Part shown: piece by piece, positions 33,217-45,177 of the stretch
Position numbering within the stretch: the stretch's first letter is position 1
Layout of the letters: every line of letters starts with the position of its first letter
Assembly (NCBI GenBank): GCA_902728285.1
Contig: CACVBU010000053.1
Coordinates: 324,808 to 388,807 of the forward strand
Direction: 5' to 3'
DNA length: 64,000 bases
Source: Clytia hemisphaerica
Lineage: Eukaryota > Cnidaria > Hydrozoa > Leptothecata > Clytiidae
Program-made: the position numbers and the translations under genes
The notes under the pieces: model-generated
The model's input: only the letters and a program-made list of their open reading frames with translations
Told to the model about the DNA's origin: nothing
The model's database searches: none

Positions 33217-35460
33217 CTAATGAAGTCAATCCATGATCAATCCAATGGTAATCTTTTAAAAAAGGTCTCTAAATTGAAAGAACTCACAAAAAGGGAGCCA
33301 TAGTCACGTGACAACTAAGCTAATATTCTGAATAATTTTTTTTTGGAATATTTTCCTTGACTTGCATCCGTTTGTTATTTGAAGTCAATCAAATCATTTT
33401 TAAGAAAGGTCCCTAAAATAATTGAACTCTTGAAAAGGGGAATTTCCCATAGTCACGTGACAACTAAGCTCATATTCTGAATAATTTTTTTTGGAATATT
33501 TTCCCAGATATGTGAACTTGTATCCGTTTGTTATTTGAATTCGATACCTTTCTTCCTTGAGTTTTTATGAGCTTTTCAAAAAAGGTCCCTAAACTGAAAT
33601 AACTCTCAAAAAGGGGAATTTCCCATAGTCACGTGACAACTAAGTTCATATTCTGAATTTTCTTTTTTGGAATGTTTTTCTTGACATGTGAACTTGCATC
33701 CGTTTGTTATTTAAAGTCAATCCAACCATTTCCTGATGACTGGTAAGCTTTTTAAAAATGGTCTCTAAATTGAAATAACTTCAAAATAGGGGAATTTCCC
33801 ATAGTCACGTGACAAATAAGCTCATATTCTGAATAATTTTTTTTGGAATATTTTTCCAGATATGGGAACTTACATCCGTTTGTTATTTGAAGTCGATACC
33901 TTTCTTCCTTGAGTTTTTATGAGCTTTTCAAAAAGGGTCCCTAAACTGAAATAACTCTCAAAAAGGGGAATTTCCCGTAGTCACATGACAACTAAGCTCA
34001 TATTCTGAATAAATTTTGTTGGAATATTTTTCCAGATATGTGAACTTGCATCCGTTTGTTATTTGAAGTCGATACCTTTCTTCCTTGAATTTTTATTAGC
34101 TTTTCAAAAAGGGTCCCTAAACTGAAATAACTCTCAAAAAGGGGAATTTCCCATAGTCACGTGACAACTAAGCTCATATTCTGAATTTTCTTTTTCGGAA
34201 TGTTTTACTTGACATGTGAACTTGCATCCGTTTGTTATTTGAAGTCAATCCAACCATTTCCTGATAACTGGTAAGCTTTTTAAAAATGGTCTCTAAATTG
34301 AAATAACTCTCAAATAGGGGAATTTCCCATAGTCACGTGACAACTGAGCTCATATTCTGAATTTTTTTCATTGGGATATATTCCTTGGTATGTGTGCTTG
34401 CATCCGTTTTTTATTTGAAGTCAATAAAATCATTTTTAAGAAATGTCCCTAAAATAATTGAACTCTTGAAAAGGGGAATTTCCCATAGTCACGTGACAAC
34501 TTAGCTCATATTCTGAATAATCTTTTTTGGAATATTTTCCCAGATATGTGAACTTGCATCCGTTTGTTATTTGAAGTCAATCCAACCATTTCCTGATGAC
34601 TGGTAAGCTTTTCAAAAAAGGTCCCTAAACTGAAATAACTCCCAAAAAGGGGAATTTCCCATAGTCACATGACAACTAAGCTCATATTCTGAATAATTTT
34701 TTTTGGAATTTGTTCCTTAGCATGTGAACTTGCATCCGTTTGTTATTTAAAGTCGATACCTTTCTTCCTTGAGTTTTTATGAGTTTTTCAAAAAGGGTCC
34801 CTAAACTGAAATAACTCTCAAAAAGGGGAATTTCCCGTAGTCACGTTTCAACTAAGCTCATATTCTGAATTTTTTTTTTCGCAATATCTTGTTTGACATG
34901 TGAACTTGCATCTGTTTTTTATTTGAAGTCAATTCAACCATTTACTGACGACTGGCGAGCTTTTTAAAAATGGTCTCTAAATTGAAATAACTCCCAAATA
35001 GGGGAATTTCCCATAGTCACGTGACAACTAAGCTCATATTCTGAATAATCTTTTTAGGAATATTTTCCTTAACATGTGAGCTTTCATCTGTTTTTTATTT
35101 GAAGTCAATCCAACCATTTCCTGATGACTGGTAAGCTTTTGAAAAAAGTCCCTGAAATAATTTGAATCCCGAATAGGGGAATTTCCCGTAGTCACGTGAC
35201 AACTAAGCTCATATTCTGAATTTTTTTTTTTGGAATATCTTCCTTGACATGTGAACTTGCATCTGTTTTTTATTTGAAGTCAATTCAACCATTTACTGAC
35301 GACTGGCGAGCTTTTGAAGAAAGGTCCCTGACATGATTTGAATCCCGAATAGGGGAATTTCCCATAGTCACGTGACAACTGAGCTCATATTCTGAATTTT
35401 TTTTATTGGGATTTATTCCTTAGTATGTGTGCTTGCATCCGTTTTTTATTTCAAATTAAT
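33217..35460 (-). repeat. Right arm satellite array (inverted)
   Basis: Thirteen monomers of the same family in the opposite orientation, anchored at about 33305, 33454, 33630, 33806, 33982, 34158, 34334, 34490, 34666, 34842, 35018, 35193 and 35369. Ten keep CACGTG; those at 33982 and 34666 read CACATG and that at 34842 reads CACGTT. All but the innermost keep GGGAAATTCCC (as GGGAATTTCCC on the plus strand). Most spacings are 175-176 bp. The arm is about half as long as the left one. Confidence 0.93.
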
Positions 35461-35554
35461 ATCTTTTTTCGTTAAGTTTTTATTGAGCTTTTTCGAATCC
35501 CGAATGCGAATCCCGAATCCCGAATACCGAATACCTAACTCCAGCGAATGTACC

Positions 35555-35563
35555 TAAAAAACT
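35555..35563. repeat. Right 9-bp target-site duplication of the foldback element
   Basis: TAAAAAACT directly follows the inverted end GCGAATGTACC and equals 26981-26989. Confidence 0.8.
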
Positions 35564-36290
35564 GAGCGGAATAGTTTAAATCGAAATAGAATGACATGAA
35601 GAAAAAAAAACTGGCTAAAAAACTACATCCATAAATTTGAAATAAGGATAAAATAGCGAACGGCATTGACCGAATAAAAGAACCAAACAAAACAAGTAAT
35701 AATTATGAAATTTTTTCTAAATATATCTCTATCGTAAGATAAATTTACAATTTGATTTAATAATAGGAAATATCTACTTCTAGGTAAAAAAATCTACAAT
35801 ATCTTCAAAAAAAAAATAGTACAATATCAGTTACAACAAAACCTACATTAAATACATTACCTGTGACAGATTACAAAGGGAAGACAACTCTAAATGAATA
35901 ACAAATCGAAACAGTATACTTTAAAATACGAATATAAAATTCTACAGATTCTATTTCTCTAAGGGGACAATTGGTAAATGAAAACTATTGAACGAAAAGG
36001 TAAAGTTGACGCTCGGTTATTCATCTTGGTTATTCGATTTCCAAGGTAATTGGATTTTCATCGAATAAGGATGTGTATCGAATAAGAAGAACGTCGAATT
36101 AGAGAGCGTCAACTGTATTAGCAAAAAAGATAAGAGAGGAAGATTTTTATGCTCAAGACCTGTGGTATAATATGTTAATCAAATTAATTCAAAGCTTTTG
36201 AAAAACCAAGTATCAGAGATTCAAAAAAGTCGGTAGCACGATTAGTTAACGTTTCTTCTCTTATTTTCAAAACTCCTAGAGATTTGATCC
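35564..36290. other. Interval between the foldback element and RAD18
   Basis: No open frame of note. Contains the small MITE at 36001-36117 and, next to the RAD18 stop, probably the RAD18 3' UTR. No clear minus-strand AATAAA was found. Confidence 0.4.
36001..36117. mobile_element. Short Tigger-like MITE
   Basis: AAGTTGACGCTC at the left and GAGCGTCAACTG at the right are inverted and flanked by TA. Internal GGTTATTCG motifs recall the element at 15216-15853. 117 bp. Confidence 0.6.
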
Positions 36291-39200
36291 TTAAAACATT
36301 TGAGATTGCGATTCGAAAGCACATGTGAAATCCATTGGTGGCGGAGGTATTATATCATTCTCCTTACCAGTGACGTCATCAGTGACGTCATCATTAAAAT
36401 CACTGAGAGTGACGTCAGAATCCATTCCCTCTGAAGGGATTCCATCGACAAGTTCATCAATGTGATTTTCCAAGGATTGATCAACAGTAACTGGTTGGTT
36501 GGTGTGACCTTCATAATTCTGTTCATTATTGGTAACAAAATGTGAAGAATCTGTTCTGGACAGTTTTTTATTTGAATTAGCTTCTTTCGTTTTAGTTCTT
36601 GATCTTGAATCTTGAATAAAATCGTTATCATTATCTGAGTCTCTGGAATGATCTCTGGTCAAAGTTGTATCAGCAAATAGGTCGTTATAATTTCTCATTC
36701 GTTCGCCAAAATTAGAAGTTACTTGCCGCATGGAGGATTCAGTTGGTGACTTTATCTTTGGAGAAAACAGTCTTTTATTTTCAGTTGTTCTAAACGATTT
36801 GTTTTGTTGACAAAAATTGCCAGCAACATGTGATCGATGTTGCCTCGATAACCCTAAATTATCATTTTCTTTAAAATGTGAGCCGCATTGTTTATTATGA
36901 CTTTCTCGTACTGATGTGTCTCTTTTATTGACCACTGTACTATTGAAGGGAGGTCTGCCAAACAAAACTGGTGATTCTGATATACTTAAAGGTTGATTCT
37001 GGTTGTCTTCCAATGTTTTGTTCATATCAGAATCTGATGAAGAGGATGATGACTCGATTATCATTAGCTTAGGTAATTCCGGCGTTTTAGGTTTTCGAGC
37101 AGCAAAGAAAGAAGATGGAAGTGTGTTATTGGGCTTGGTCGGTGTCGTCGTTGGAGATGTTTTAACTTTTGTAAAATAATTCTCTAACGTGCTTTTCGAA
37201 TGTCTAGATATTGTTTCATTTTGTTTTGTTTTTAAACTCGTTCCTTTTCGTTTGGCAGCAGGTTTCTTAGTTCCCTTTGCTGCAAGAGGAGGTTTATTTT
37301 TCTCACTCTTTTTGTAATCTTTCTTTGGAGACGGCATTGGCTCTTTTTTGACTTTTATGGAAGACTTTGCTTTCTTTTTCGTTTTTCCTTGATTGAAAGT
37401 TGAGGTATCAAAGATATCAGGGTCGCTGTAAATAACTTGCTCAAAATCTTTTGACGACTGTTTATTTAATTCAAGAGTTTCAGTTTGCTTATTAGTTTGA
37501 TTCTCTTTGCTTTGTTCTGCATTTCGTTCTTGGTGAAGCGATTCGCCCAACCTTCTATAAAAATCTTTAGAAAGCGCTGGATATGGCAGAGATATCTTGC
37601 TATTTGCAGAGGGTGATTTCACCTGCTCATGTTCATCTGGTCCTTCATCGGTATCGGTTTCAGTTTCTGTCTCTGTTTGATTCCCTTTGAAATGAGATGT
37701 ATCAAAATGATACTCAGGACTTTCATTGTCGTTTTCTTCATTAGATTCGTCCTCTCTTTTAGTTTCATGCTCGAAAAGCTTATTACTAGCTTTCAAGTTT
37801 TGTCTGCAACCGCCAATTTTGAGTCGTTTCGTTGTATTTGTCTCGGAAAAATATGGCGATTTGACGTTGTGGTTCGATGTGGATACTACTCCTGAAGATA
37901 CATTCTGACTTGAATCATAATTTTTGTTAGCTCCAATTATCGGTACGTTTGAGCTAGATCGTTCCCTTTCATCTTTAATTTTAACAGGGGTCGTATCGTC
38001 ATCGATTCTGAACGTGTATGTTGACTTGCCTTCAGGTGACATGAGTTGAGATCGAAGGTCGATAATGTCTGGTTCTAAAGGACTTCTTGAATGACTTGTA
38101 GAAGGGCCTTGTTGATAAAAGGTATCATTCGCTGTGTTATTATTTTCAGTTTTGACAGTCAATGATTGTTGACTTTTTTGTGATGTCATAGGAATTCCCA
38201 ATCTCTTTTTCGCTTCTTCTTCCAACTTCTTGAAGTGATCGTCGTATGTTTGATCTGAAAACACAGATGTAAGTATTTCAATCAATGGAAAAAAAGATTT
38301 GAATAACGATTTTCTATAAGGTAACAGCACTGACCTTTAAATCTCTGGAGGTAGTTTCTCGATCCCTGCCAAACAAAATTATTGACCAGAGTTTTGTGAA
38401 AGTGGTAAGTACACTATAGCGGCACTACTCGATGTCATGGAATTAATGGAAAATTTCCTTAAATTATAAACCAGGGGGGGTACAGCCGCAGGGTACTAAC
38501 CCATAGGGTACTAACCTGATTTTTAAGAAAAATTGTCTTAGGTACCACCACCCCCTTTTTAGTACCGGGTACTTACTTTTTTTTAAGGAAAAGGGACCCC
38601 CACCCCCTTTTTAGTACCGGGTACTTACTTTTTTTTAAGGAAAAAGGGACCCCCACCCCCTTTTTAGTAACAGGTACCGGCTTTAAAATTACCAAGGAAA
38701 ATAGAAGACACCACCCTTAAAACTTGCCAAGCATGGTCCCAATCTTTCAAAAGCCAGCAAAAGCAGCTCTTTGGCATTATTATGACTTGTATATACCATA
38801 TTTTTAACTCAGATCCTCTAAAAAGTTCTTTAAATCAAACACAACTTTTAATTACAAAGGTAAAACAACGAAATTCCTTGGCAAAAGTAAAACATTATAT
38901 AGCTGACAATAAAAGAAGTTGAAATAGAAAAAAGTTGCATTGTTGGCTCTGGTTGGCTTTGCTTAGTTGACCTGCCCCGTCTTAATTGTCATAAACAGAC
39001 AAACAAACAAACAAACAAACAAATATAAACAGAAATAAGCTATAGGGTATAATATAAACTGCAATAAACTAAAATAAACTAACCCCTTTAACAAAAACAA
39101 TCATCAGTTTGGATAAGAATTTTATTGTTTAAAAGACAGATTGTATCACTTTGGATGCAACAGCTTGTAATTCTTTTCATCAGAAGGCAATGATAAACAT

Positions 39201-42200
39201 ATACCTCGTTCTAACTTGAGATATCAAAGACGAACTATCCTTCTCACTAATTAAAACAATACTGATTTTGAACAATAGGTTTCTTTACATTAGCTATCTC
39301 AATATTTGTATAACTTAGTGGTCATAAAATTCTCCTCTTAGAAAGTAGGAAAAGTACCCATGAATTTGAATGAAATAATTCTTTATTGATAGAAACATAA
39401 CAGTTCTTTTTTCTGAAAACTATTGAAACTAACAACCTCCAAACTTCCCTACATACTTGATAAGCAGGGAAAGTACCTTCAATTGGAAGGGGGAACTTTT
39501 CAATACTGTCAGATACTGTAAGCCATGACAAGGAAATCTTTTCTCATCAAAATCCTGATAAGACAAAAAATTAAACAAATGTACCATATTCAGGGCCTGA
39601 GTACTTGAAGAAAAATTGAAATGATACCCACCCCACCCTAAAATTGGTACCGGGTACTAACTTAAAATTGGAGATATACCCACCCCCACCCCAAAATTAG
39701 TACCGGGTACTAACTTTTTTGAATTTCCAAATTAGACACCACCACCCGGCTATGGGTTAGTACCCTGCGGCTGTACCCCCCCCCCTGTATAAACTGACCT
39801 ACACAGAGAGTGGTACTACCATTAGGACACCACCTTTCGTAAAATGTCCGATCAAGGGTGCTGGGTATAGCTCTAGGGTTTTAAAACAGGTTATTGGGTA
39901 ACACATTCATTTCAGATAATTTAATTCAAATAAAATAATGGAATAAACTGACAATAGAACATTAGTTATAACATGATAACAATACCGTGTTTTTGAATGA
40001 TGTCAATTTTGTGCTGTTCAGTTACACTTCGATCATGGGTTGATACTAACGTTTTTGGTTTGTATCCATGCTTTTTGATGTGTTCCTCTTCTAATGTCAA
40101 CTTCCGTGCTATTTCTTGAGCTGTTGAAAGGTATGGAAGATGAGAAAATAGAGAAAAATGCTTTGGGGATTTCAAGATCGTTCAATGAGAGCGCGCATAA
40201 CAGCAAAGGTATCATTCTTTACAACTGATTCAGACCTTCAAAGAGACACATTTTTCGGCAAGAGTCACTATATTATTGGCTACTCTACTTTCGGAATCAT
40301 TTTGTCCCTACGGCTAATTAATGTGTTGTACCTGACAGAGGGTTCAACGCGTCACATTCTGAATTGTACATCGTGTGGAAATCTTTTAACCGACGCTTCA
40401 AAGTCTGAAATAGAAACAAACAAAATTTTTTCATTAATAAAAAGCAAATGTTCTCGTGAAAATAATACCGAAGGTATCAAACAGTTTTTGGTAATAAAAT
40501 ACTATTGTTGAATATGAAAATAAGTAACAAAATCAGATAGAGTTGGATAAGTAAAAAACATGCAAGAGAAAAAACTTTAACTTACATTTTTGTCACCTTT
40601 GGTGGACAGGTTGTACTCTTTCAGTTTAGTTTTCAGTTGTTTATCATTCATGACATCAAGACATTGTTTGGGTAAGTGTTTTCTTGCATTCACCTTTCTC
40701 CCTGATCTATGTGAAATTCAACAATGCATTGTGGCCTGTTCGATCTTCACAAGTTCACAGATAATAATTTGAATTCTAAATATTTCTTTGACCCATTTCT
40801 ATGAGTTAGTTCACTAAATTTTGTTTGGTCTCCCAATAATATTTTTGAAAGATAAAAGAGATTAATTTTTTGACATCTGTTTTTTTTCTTTGAGCTTCGT
40901 CTCAAAGTAAGAAAAATTGATTCGCGACTTTTTTGTTTTCACGTGGTATCAAACATGAAGAATAACAAACAAAATATGAAAAACACACATAATATCGTTG
41001 GCTGTTTCAATCTTCATCTTTGAGGTGGATCCACTCTTTTTTGATTCATTTTTCCTGTAATTGAAAAAGCGTAAAGGGAGCATAGCTAAAAAAAATTATA
41101 AAATAAATTCGAGCAACTGATTTACATAGGCTTGAAAGAAAAAGGGAAGAAATTTAGAATCTTGACCCCCCTCCTCAAGTTGTGTTATTAACAATATCTT
41201 GGGGTATTTGGCGATATTTTTGAATAAATTTCCTCTCTTTTTTGGCTAAAAGACAGTTAATTGACTGAAATAAGATAAGGAGAGTCACAATGACTCCTCT
41301 TCTTACTTCTCCAAGCCTCTTAAAAAAAATTCTCTGGTTCAGGCTTCTCTAATTATGCAATATTTAAGGCAAGTTAAAAATTTCAATACTTGCATTCCAT
41401 GATTTTAAAAGTATTCTTTGGAAATTCCAATATTATAACTCAATATTTGATCAAAATACTTTGTACATGAATAACCTTTTAGCCTTTGGACGAGGTTGAT
41501 CATTTTCTGAGGAGCCTGATGAATGCAAGCGTTTATTGCCAGCTGCACTGAAATGAAACATTAATCAGAATAGAATTATCCTTTCATTATCAAATACCTT
41601 TTATAAAACGAGATTCTTTCTTGGCAGTCAGTCTTAAAAATCAAAACATGACTGAAAATAAAAAAAAGTAGCTGACTGAGAAGATTGCAGTGTAGCTACG
41701 TAGTGTAATGCTTATTTTTTAGGAGACTTTTCAAAATCTAGAACAATTGATTAATTGTTAAATATTCAAATTCTTTCAGAACAAGTGGGGTATTTTCATA
41801 CACAGGTCTAAACTTAAGTAATTAATACTAAAATGTAATCTTTGCATATTTTAAACGCCTTTCTCAATTAAACCAGGCCGACCTCATGCAAAATATCCTT
41901 AATTTTATTGAACATTTAATTCCTCTGAAGGAGGTTAAATACCTTCTCGTCTTGGCTATTCCACCACTTAAACAGACATCTAGATGAGTATTGATCCCTT
42001 TTTCTAACACTGGTTTGTCACAATTCGGACATTGTACTACTGAAAAATGGAAAAAAAGTACAAAAAATTCAAATAAAATGTACATGTTTTTATAGAACCA
42101 ATAAGTTTTAGCAGAGGTTTCAGCCGTTTTTAAATTTTTATAATTTTCAGACTTATGTGTTCCTCAAATGTCCTAAATATACCGACGTTATTCACTTTTT

Positions 42201-44069
42201 TAGTCTCATATTCTTATAAAATTATTCTTATTCAAAAAATTGTGTATTTAAAAGATCTACAAAGAAAAAAGAGCTGTGAAAATCAACTATAACTATATAT
42301 TTGTGGTGTTTTCTTTTCTTTTATATAAAGGGTTTTCAACAAATTAAAAAGAAGAAAAGAAATATTTCACTGACCTGCTTTATTGCCATTATTAGCGACG
42401 GTTGAATTCATGCATACTGAACGATTTTGGATTTTCTGGTGTGAAGAAGGATGAGCTTTTGTTTCTAACAACGGAAGGCGGTAGTTAGCAGCTTCTTCAA
42501 AATCACTGGTGTCTTCAGATTCAACTCTGCTTTCTTTTTCATCAAGATCAATCTAGTGGTGAGAGAGTACTATGATATTTTTAAATTTCAAGATTTATTT
42601 TATCCAGCTCAATAGCTGATCCTTGATTGAGAATTATCATCATCATTATCTTTATAATTAACTGATGAGAGTTCAAACAAAGGGTCTATTTACTTTAAGA
42701 CCTTGAATTAAACTGTATACCTTGATAGTAGAAGCAGGATTTGTGTTCAAATTTCCATGATGTTCTTCAGCTACTTGAACAAGATCCAACAACTGTTTTC
42801 TAAATTTAGAAAAGGCCTGCTTAGCAACAAATATTGATGCACTTTATTTCTTAACAGGAAATTTTTTTTTTGAATAATTTGGCCCATTTGGCAAAATGCG
42901 CAAATCAAAATAATGCTACACTACCTTGCAATTTTGAAGTATTGTACAAGTTCATCCAGTACACGGTTTGGTTTCAAGCTACTGTCATCAAGGTCCTAAA
43001 AAACATTTGTTTTATTATTTGAAATATCAAGTTAAGTTGTAACATTACCAACTAGCAGGTGTGTCACAAAAAGATTACTCTTTTAAAGAGGAGTTCTTTA
43101 ATCATGAAACTGCATGAAATTATTTTCTCTTTAGTAAGGGGACAAGCCTGGGGTCCCGTGACATCTTTTTTACGACCTAGCCATTTTTAGTCCATTCTAA
43201 AGAACAGTATATTATAAGATATTTTTGAGAGGGAGGATGCGGATTAGGCCCGGGAAAACTCTTTATGACCATAATAGTGACGCCATTGGCAAAACTGCAA
43301 GGGAAAACAAGGGTTTGGAAAATAGCTGATTTTCAAAAGTCAAACAAATGTCACAGGACCCCAGGCTTGGCCCCCTACTACTTGTGGTATATATTTGGAA
43401 GAGGAAAACTAAACTTAAATTTTGATGGGTTACTATCAAATTTGTTTAATTAGATCAAGGATAAAACTCAAATGATTTAAAAAGTTAACTTACTTTCAGA
43501 AAGTAGTCAAAATTATTGATGCATGAATTCATTTTTGGCAATGGACAAACCGTCATGATCACTTTTTGTTTAAAATGTAACTCCTACCTTGTTACAACTT
43601 GGACAATTCTTTTTATACAAGACATGTTTGCGTATACACAATGAGCAATCTAAAGAAAGCAAAAGGTACACGAATCATAATTTTTTAGTGAAGTACTATG
43701 GTAATCTAATTCCTTCTTGAAGAAATTCTTGAAAATTGCAAAATAAACTTTTAGGTAAAAAGCTAATTTGCAAAAGATACTCAAATACATACAATTATGA
43801 GAGCAATTTGGTGCAATAACTGCAGCATGAAAGTATTCAAAGCAGATGGAACATCGTAATAAGCTTTCGATTTTCTGTAAAAAAAAGAAAGATTTTTAAC
43901 AAGTTTTATTTAGAAACATAAGAAGATACCACTGGATACCATTGTACCTATTTATTACAAGTTATTTCAACTGTAGCAAAAAAGAAAATTTCTAATTTTA
44001 ATTTACCTTCAAATTTTCAAATTCCTTGGGCCAGTCACTTGGATCATCAATGTCAAAATTTTCTACCAT
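36291..44069 (-). CDS. RAD18: RAD18-like E3 ubiquitin ligase, 13 coding exons
   Basis: Exons, N to C: 44069-44007, 43874-43793, 43649-43588, 42995-42925, 42799-42721, 42552-42375, 42039-41943, 41547-41476, 41054-40989, 40706-40586, 40404-40332, 40120-39986, 38254-36291. All junctions are GT/AG and phases agree, giving 1020 residues. C3HC4 RING: C29, C32, C45, H47, C50, C53, C64, C67. UBZ4 zinc finger: C182, C185, H197, C201. SAP domain about 275-309, RAD6-binding helices about 321-367. In animals RAD18 with RAD6 monoubiquitinates PCNA at stalled forks, allowing translesion synthesis. Unusual: the last exon adds about 650 Ser/Lys/Asp-rich, probably disordered residues, so the protein is twice the vertebrate length. 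It carries a PIP-like KSTLENYF (720-727) and a SIM-like LMIIESSSSSSDSD (from 763). Orthology is strong; the tail's function is inference. Confidence 0.95.
38472..39787. mobile_element. hAT-like TIR element in the last RAD18 intron
   Basis: CAGGGGGGGTACAGCCGCAG then GGTACTAACCCATAG at the left is inverted at the right end (CTATGGGTTAGTACC ... CCCCCTG). TATAAAC flanks both sides (38465-38471 and 39788-39794), a 7-bp duplication; typical hAT elements have CAGGG-type ends with 8 bp. Inside the ends, units with GTACCGGGTACT and ACCCCCACCCC are tandemly repeated. 1.3 kb, no transposase. Confidence 0.75.
42037..42043 (-). promoter_or_regulatory. NAGNAG tandem acceptor before the UBZ exon
   Basis: On the minus strand the intron ends TTTTCAG followed at once by TAG. 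Using either AG keeps the frame and adds or removes one valine three residues before the first UBZ cysteine. Confidence 0.4.
43132..43380. mobile_element. Palindromic MITE in a RAD18 intron
   Basis: TAGTAAGGGGACAAGCCTGG then GGTCC at the left is inverted at the right (ccaggcttggccccctacta). 249 bp. Related sequence (GGCAAAACTTCAAGGGAAAA and GGACCTGAGACTTGGCCCC) recurs in FBXL5 introns at about 52945-53268. Confidence 0.75.
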
Positions 44070-44994
44070 TTTTTCAATGATGAGAATTGATGATAACATC
44101 AATAAACATTATTGCTTCAATCAATCTGTACACATTTTTCATTATTCTCAATCTCAAATAAAGACAAACAAAAGAATAGTGTCACAGCATATTAGAAATG
44201 ATATGTGGAATAAAATGTTTATTTCCATTAGAGTTTTTCAGCGTTCATAGAGAAAGGCATTGCAAGTTTTCATCTTCACAGAATAGATTCTCAACCACAA
44301 AATACATCTTTTTGTCAACAGATTTTTTTCTGGTGTTCTTCCTTCTAAGAATATCGATCACTTTCATTTTCCCCTCAAGCGCAGGAGAAAAAAATTATTA
44401 GCTAGCATTCTCTGATGGGCAAATAATGATAAGACGGCAATCTTGTGCCAAGGAGCTACTTAGTTTTTGCCTTATAGATAGAATGATCCAAATGCGGGGT
44501 TACAATAATAAACTATCACATTTTGTAAGTGTTTATTTTATGAGAATACAAATAGTATATATATTAATTATTATTAACTTAATTATTCAAGCATTTTGTA
44601 GTGCAAATTTAAATATATGGCTAAATAAAAAACAAATTATGGCAGTTCTGTTTTTTCCTCAAACCAATGGAAATTTTTTTTTTACCAACTTAAAGCTATT
44701 TTACAAATTTTGGAAAAACTTCATAGGAATTCCAATTCATAACCCGATTGGCTAATTTCAGAACAGCTTCGACAAGAAAGTCATAATGGCAAATAATTTA
44801 AAAGTTTTTAATGAAAAAATATGTGGAATTTGTCAATGTTGATGGCTTGTTGATTCTGTAAAGAGAAAAGAAAACAGGTATATATTATAGCTTTTTCTAA
44901 CAAAGGAATATCAAAGTTCCACCTACACTGTTCATATCTTCCCAAAAAGTCTAAAATCAAACAAAAGTTACAGCCCTCCAAACAGTTACATCAA

Positions 44995-45177
44995 TAGACC
45001 TTTTTTCAAAGAGGCCACCCTGTCGAATAATTATGTAGTCCAGCAGAAAAACAATGATAAAACCATGCATAATTATTACAATATGCATGATATAGTAATT
45101 ATGCATGGCTCTATCATTGTTTTTATGGCTGGACTACATGATTATTCAACAGGACGTCCTCTTTGAAAAAAGGTCTA
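44995..45177. mobile_element. Palindromic MITE
   Basis: TAGACCTTTTTTCAAAGAGG at the left is inverted at the right (CCTCTTTGAAAAAAGGTCTA). The whole 183 bp can fold into one hairpin around GCATAATTATTACAATATGC. Confidence 0.8.

Larger units (their letters stand above)
26990..35554. mobile_element. 8.6-kb foldback-type element with satellite arms
   Basis: The outermost 70 or so bases are a near-perfect inverted repeat: GGTACATTCGCTGGAGTTAG at the left, its complement ending GAATGTACC at the right, followed on both sides by GGTATTCG / GGGATTCG short repeats. Inside these lie arrays of about 175-bp monomers in opposite orientation: 23 monomers in about 27085-31080 and 13 in about 33217-35460. 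The spacer of about 2.1 kb holds at least four smaller MITEs and no transposase. A perfect 9-bp duplication, TAAAAAACT, flanks the unit. Long inverted arms built of tandem repeats with 9-bp duplications are known from Drosophila Foldback elements, and 9-bp duplications also from Mutator-like elements. Membership in either group is inference. Confidence 0.85.

Noticed and set aside
44426-44755. 109-codon plus-strand frame upstream of RAD18
   Set aside because: A/T-driven composition rich in Ile, Phe and Asn, no splice or domain support.
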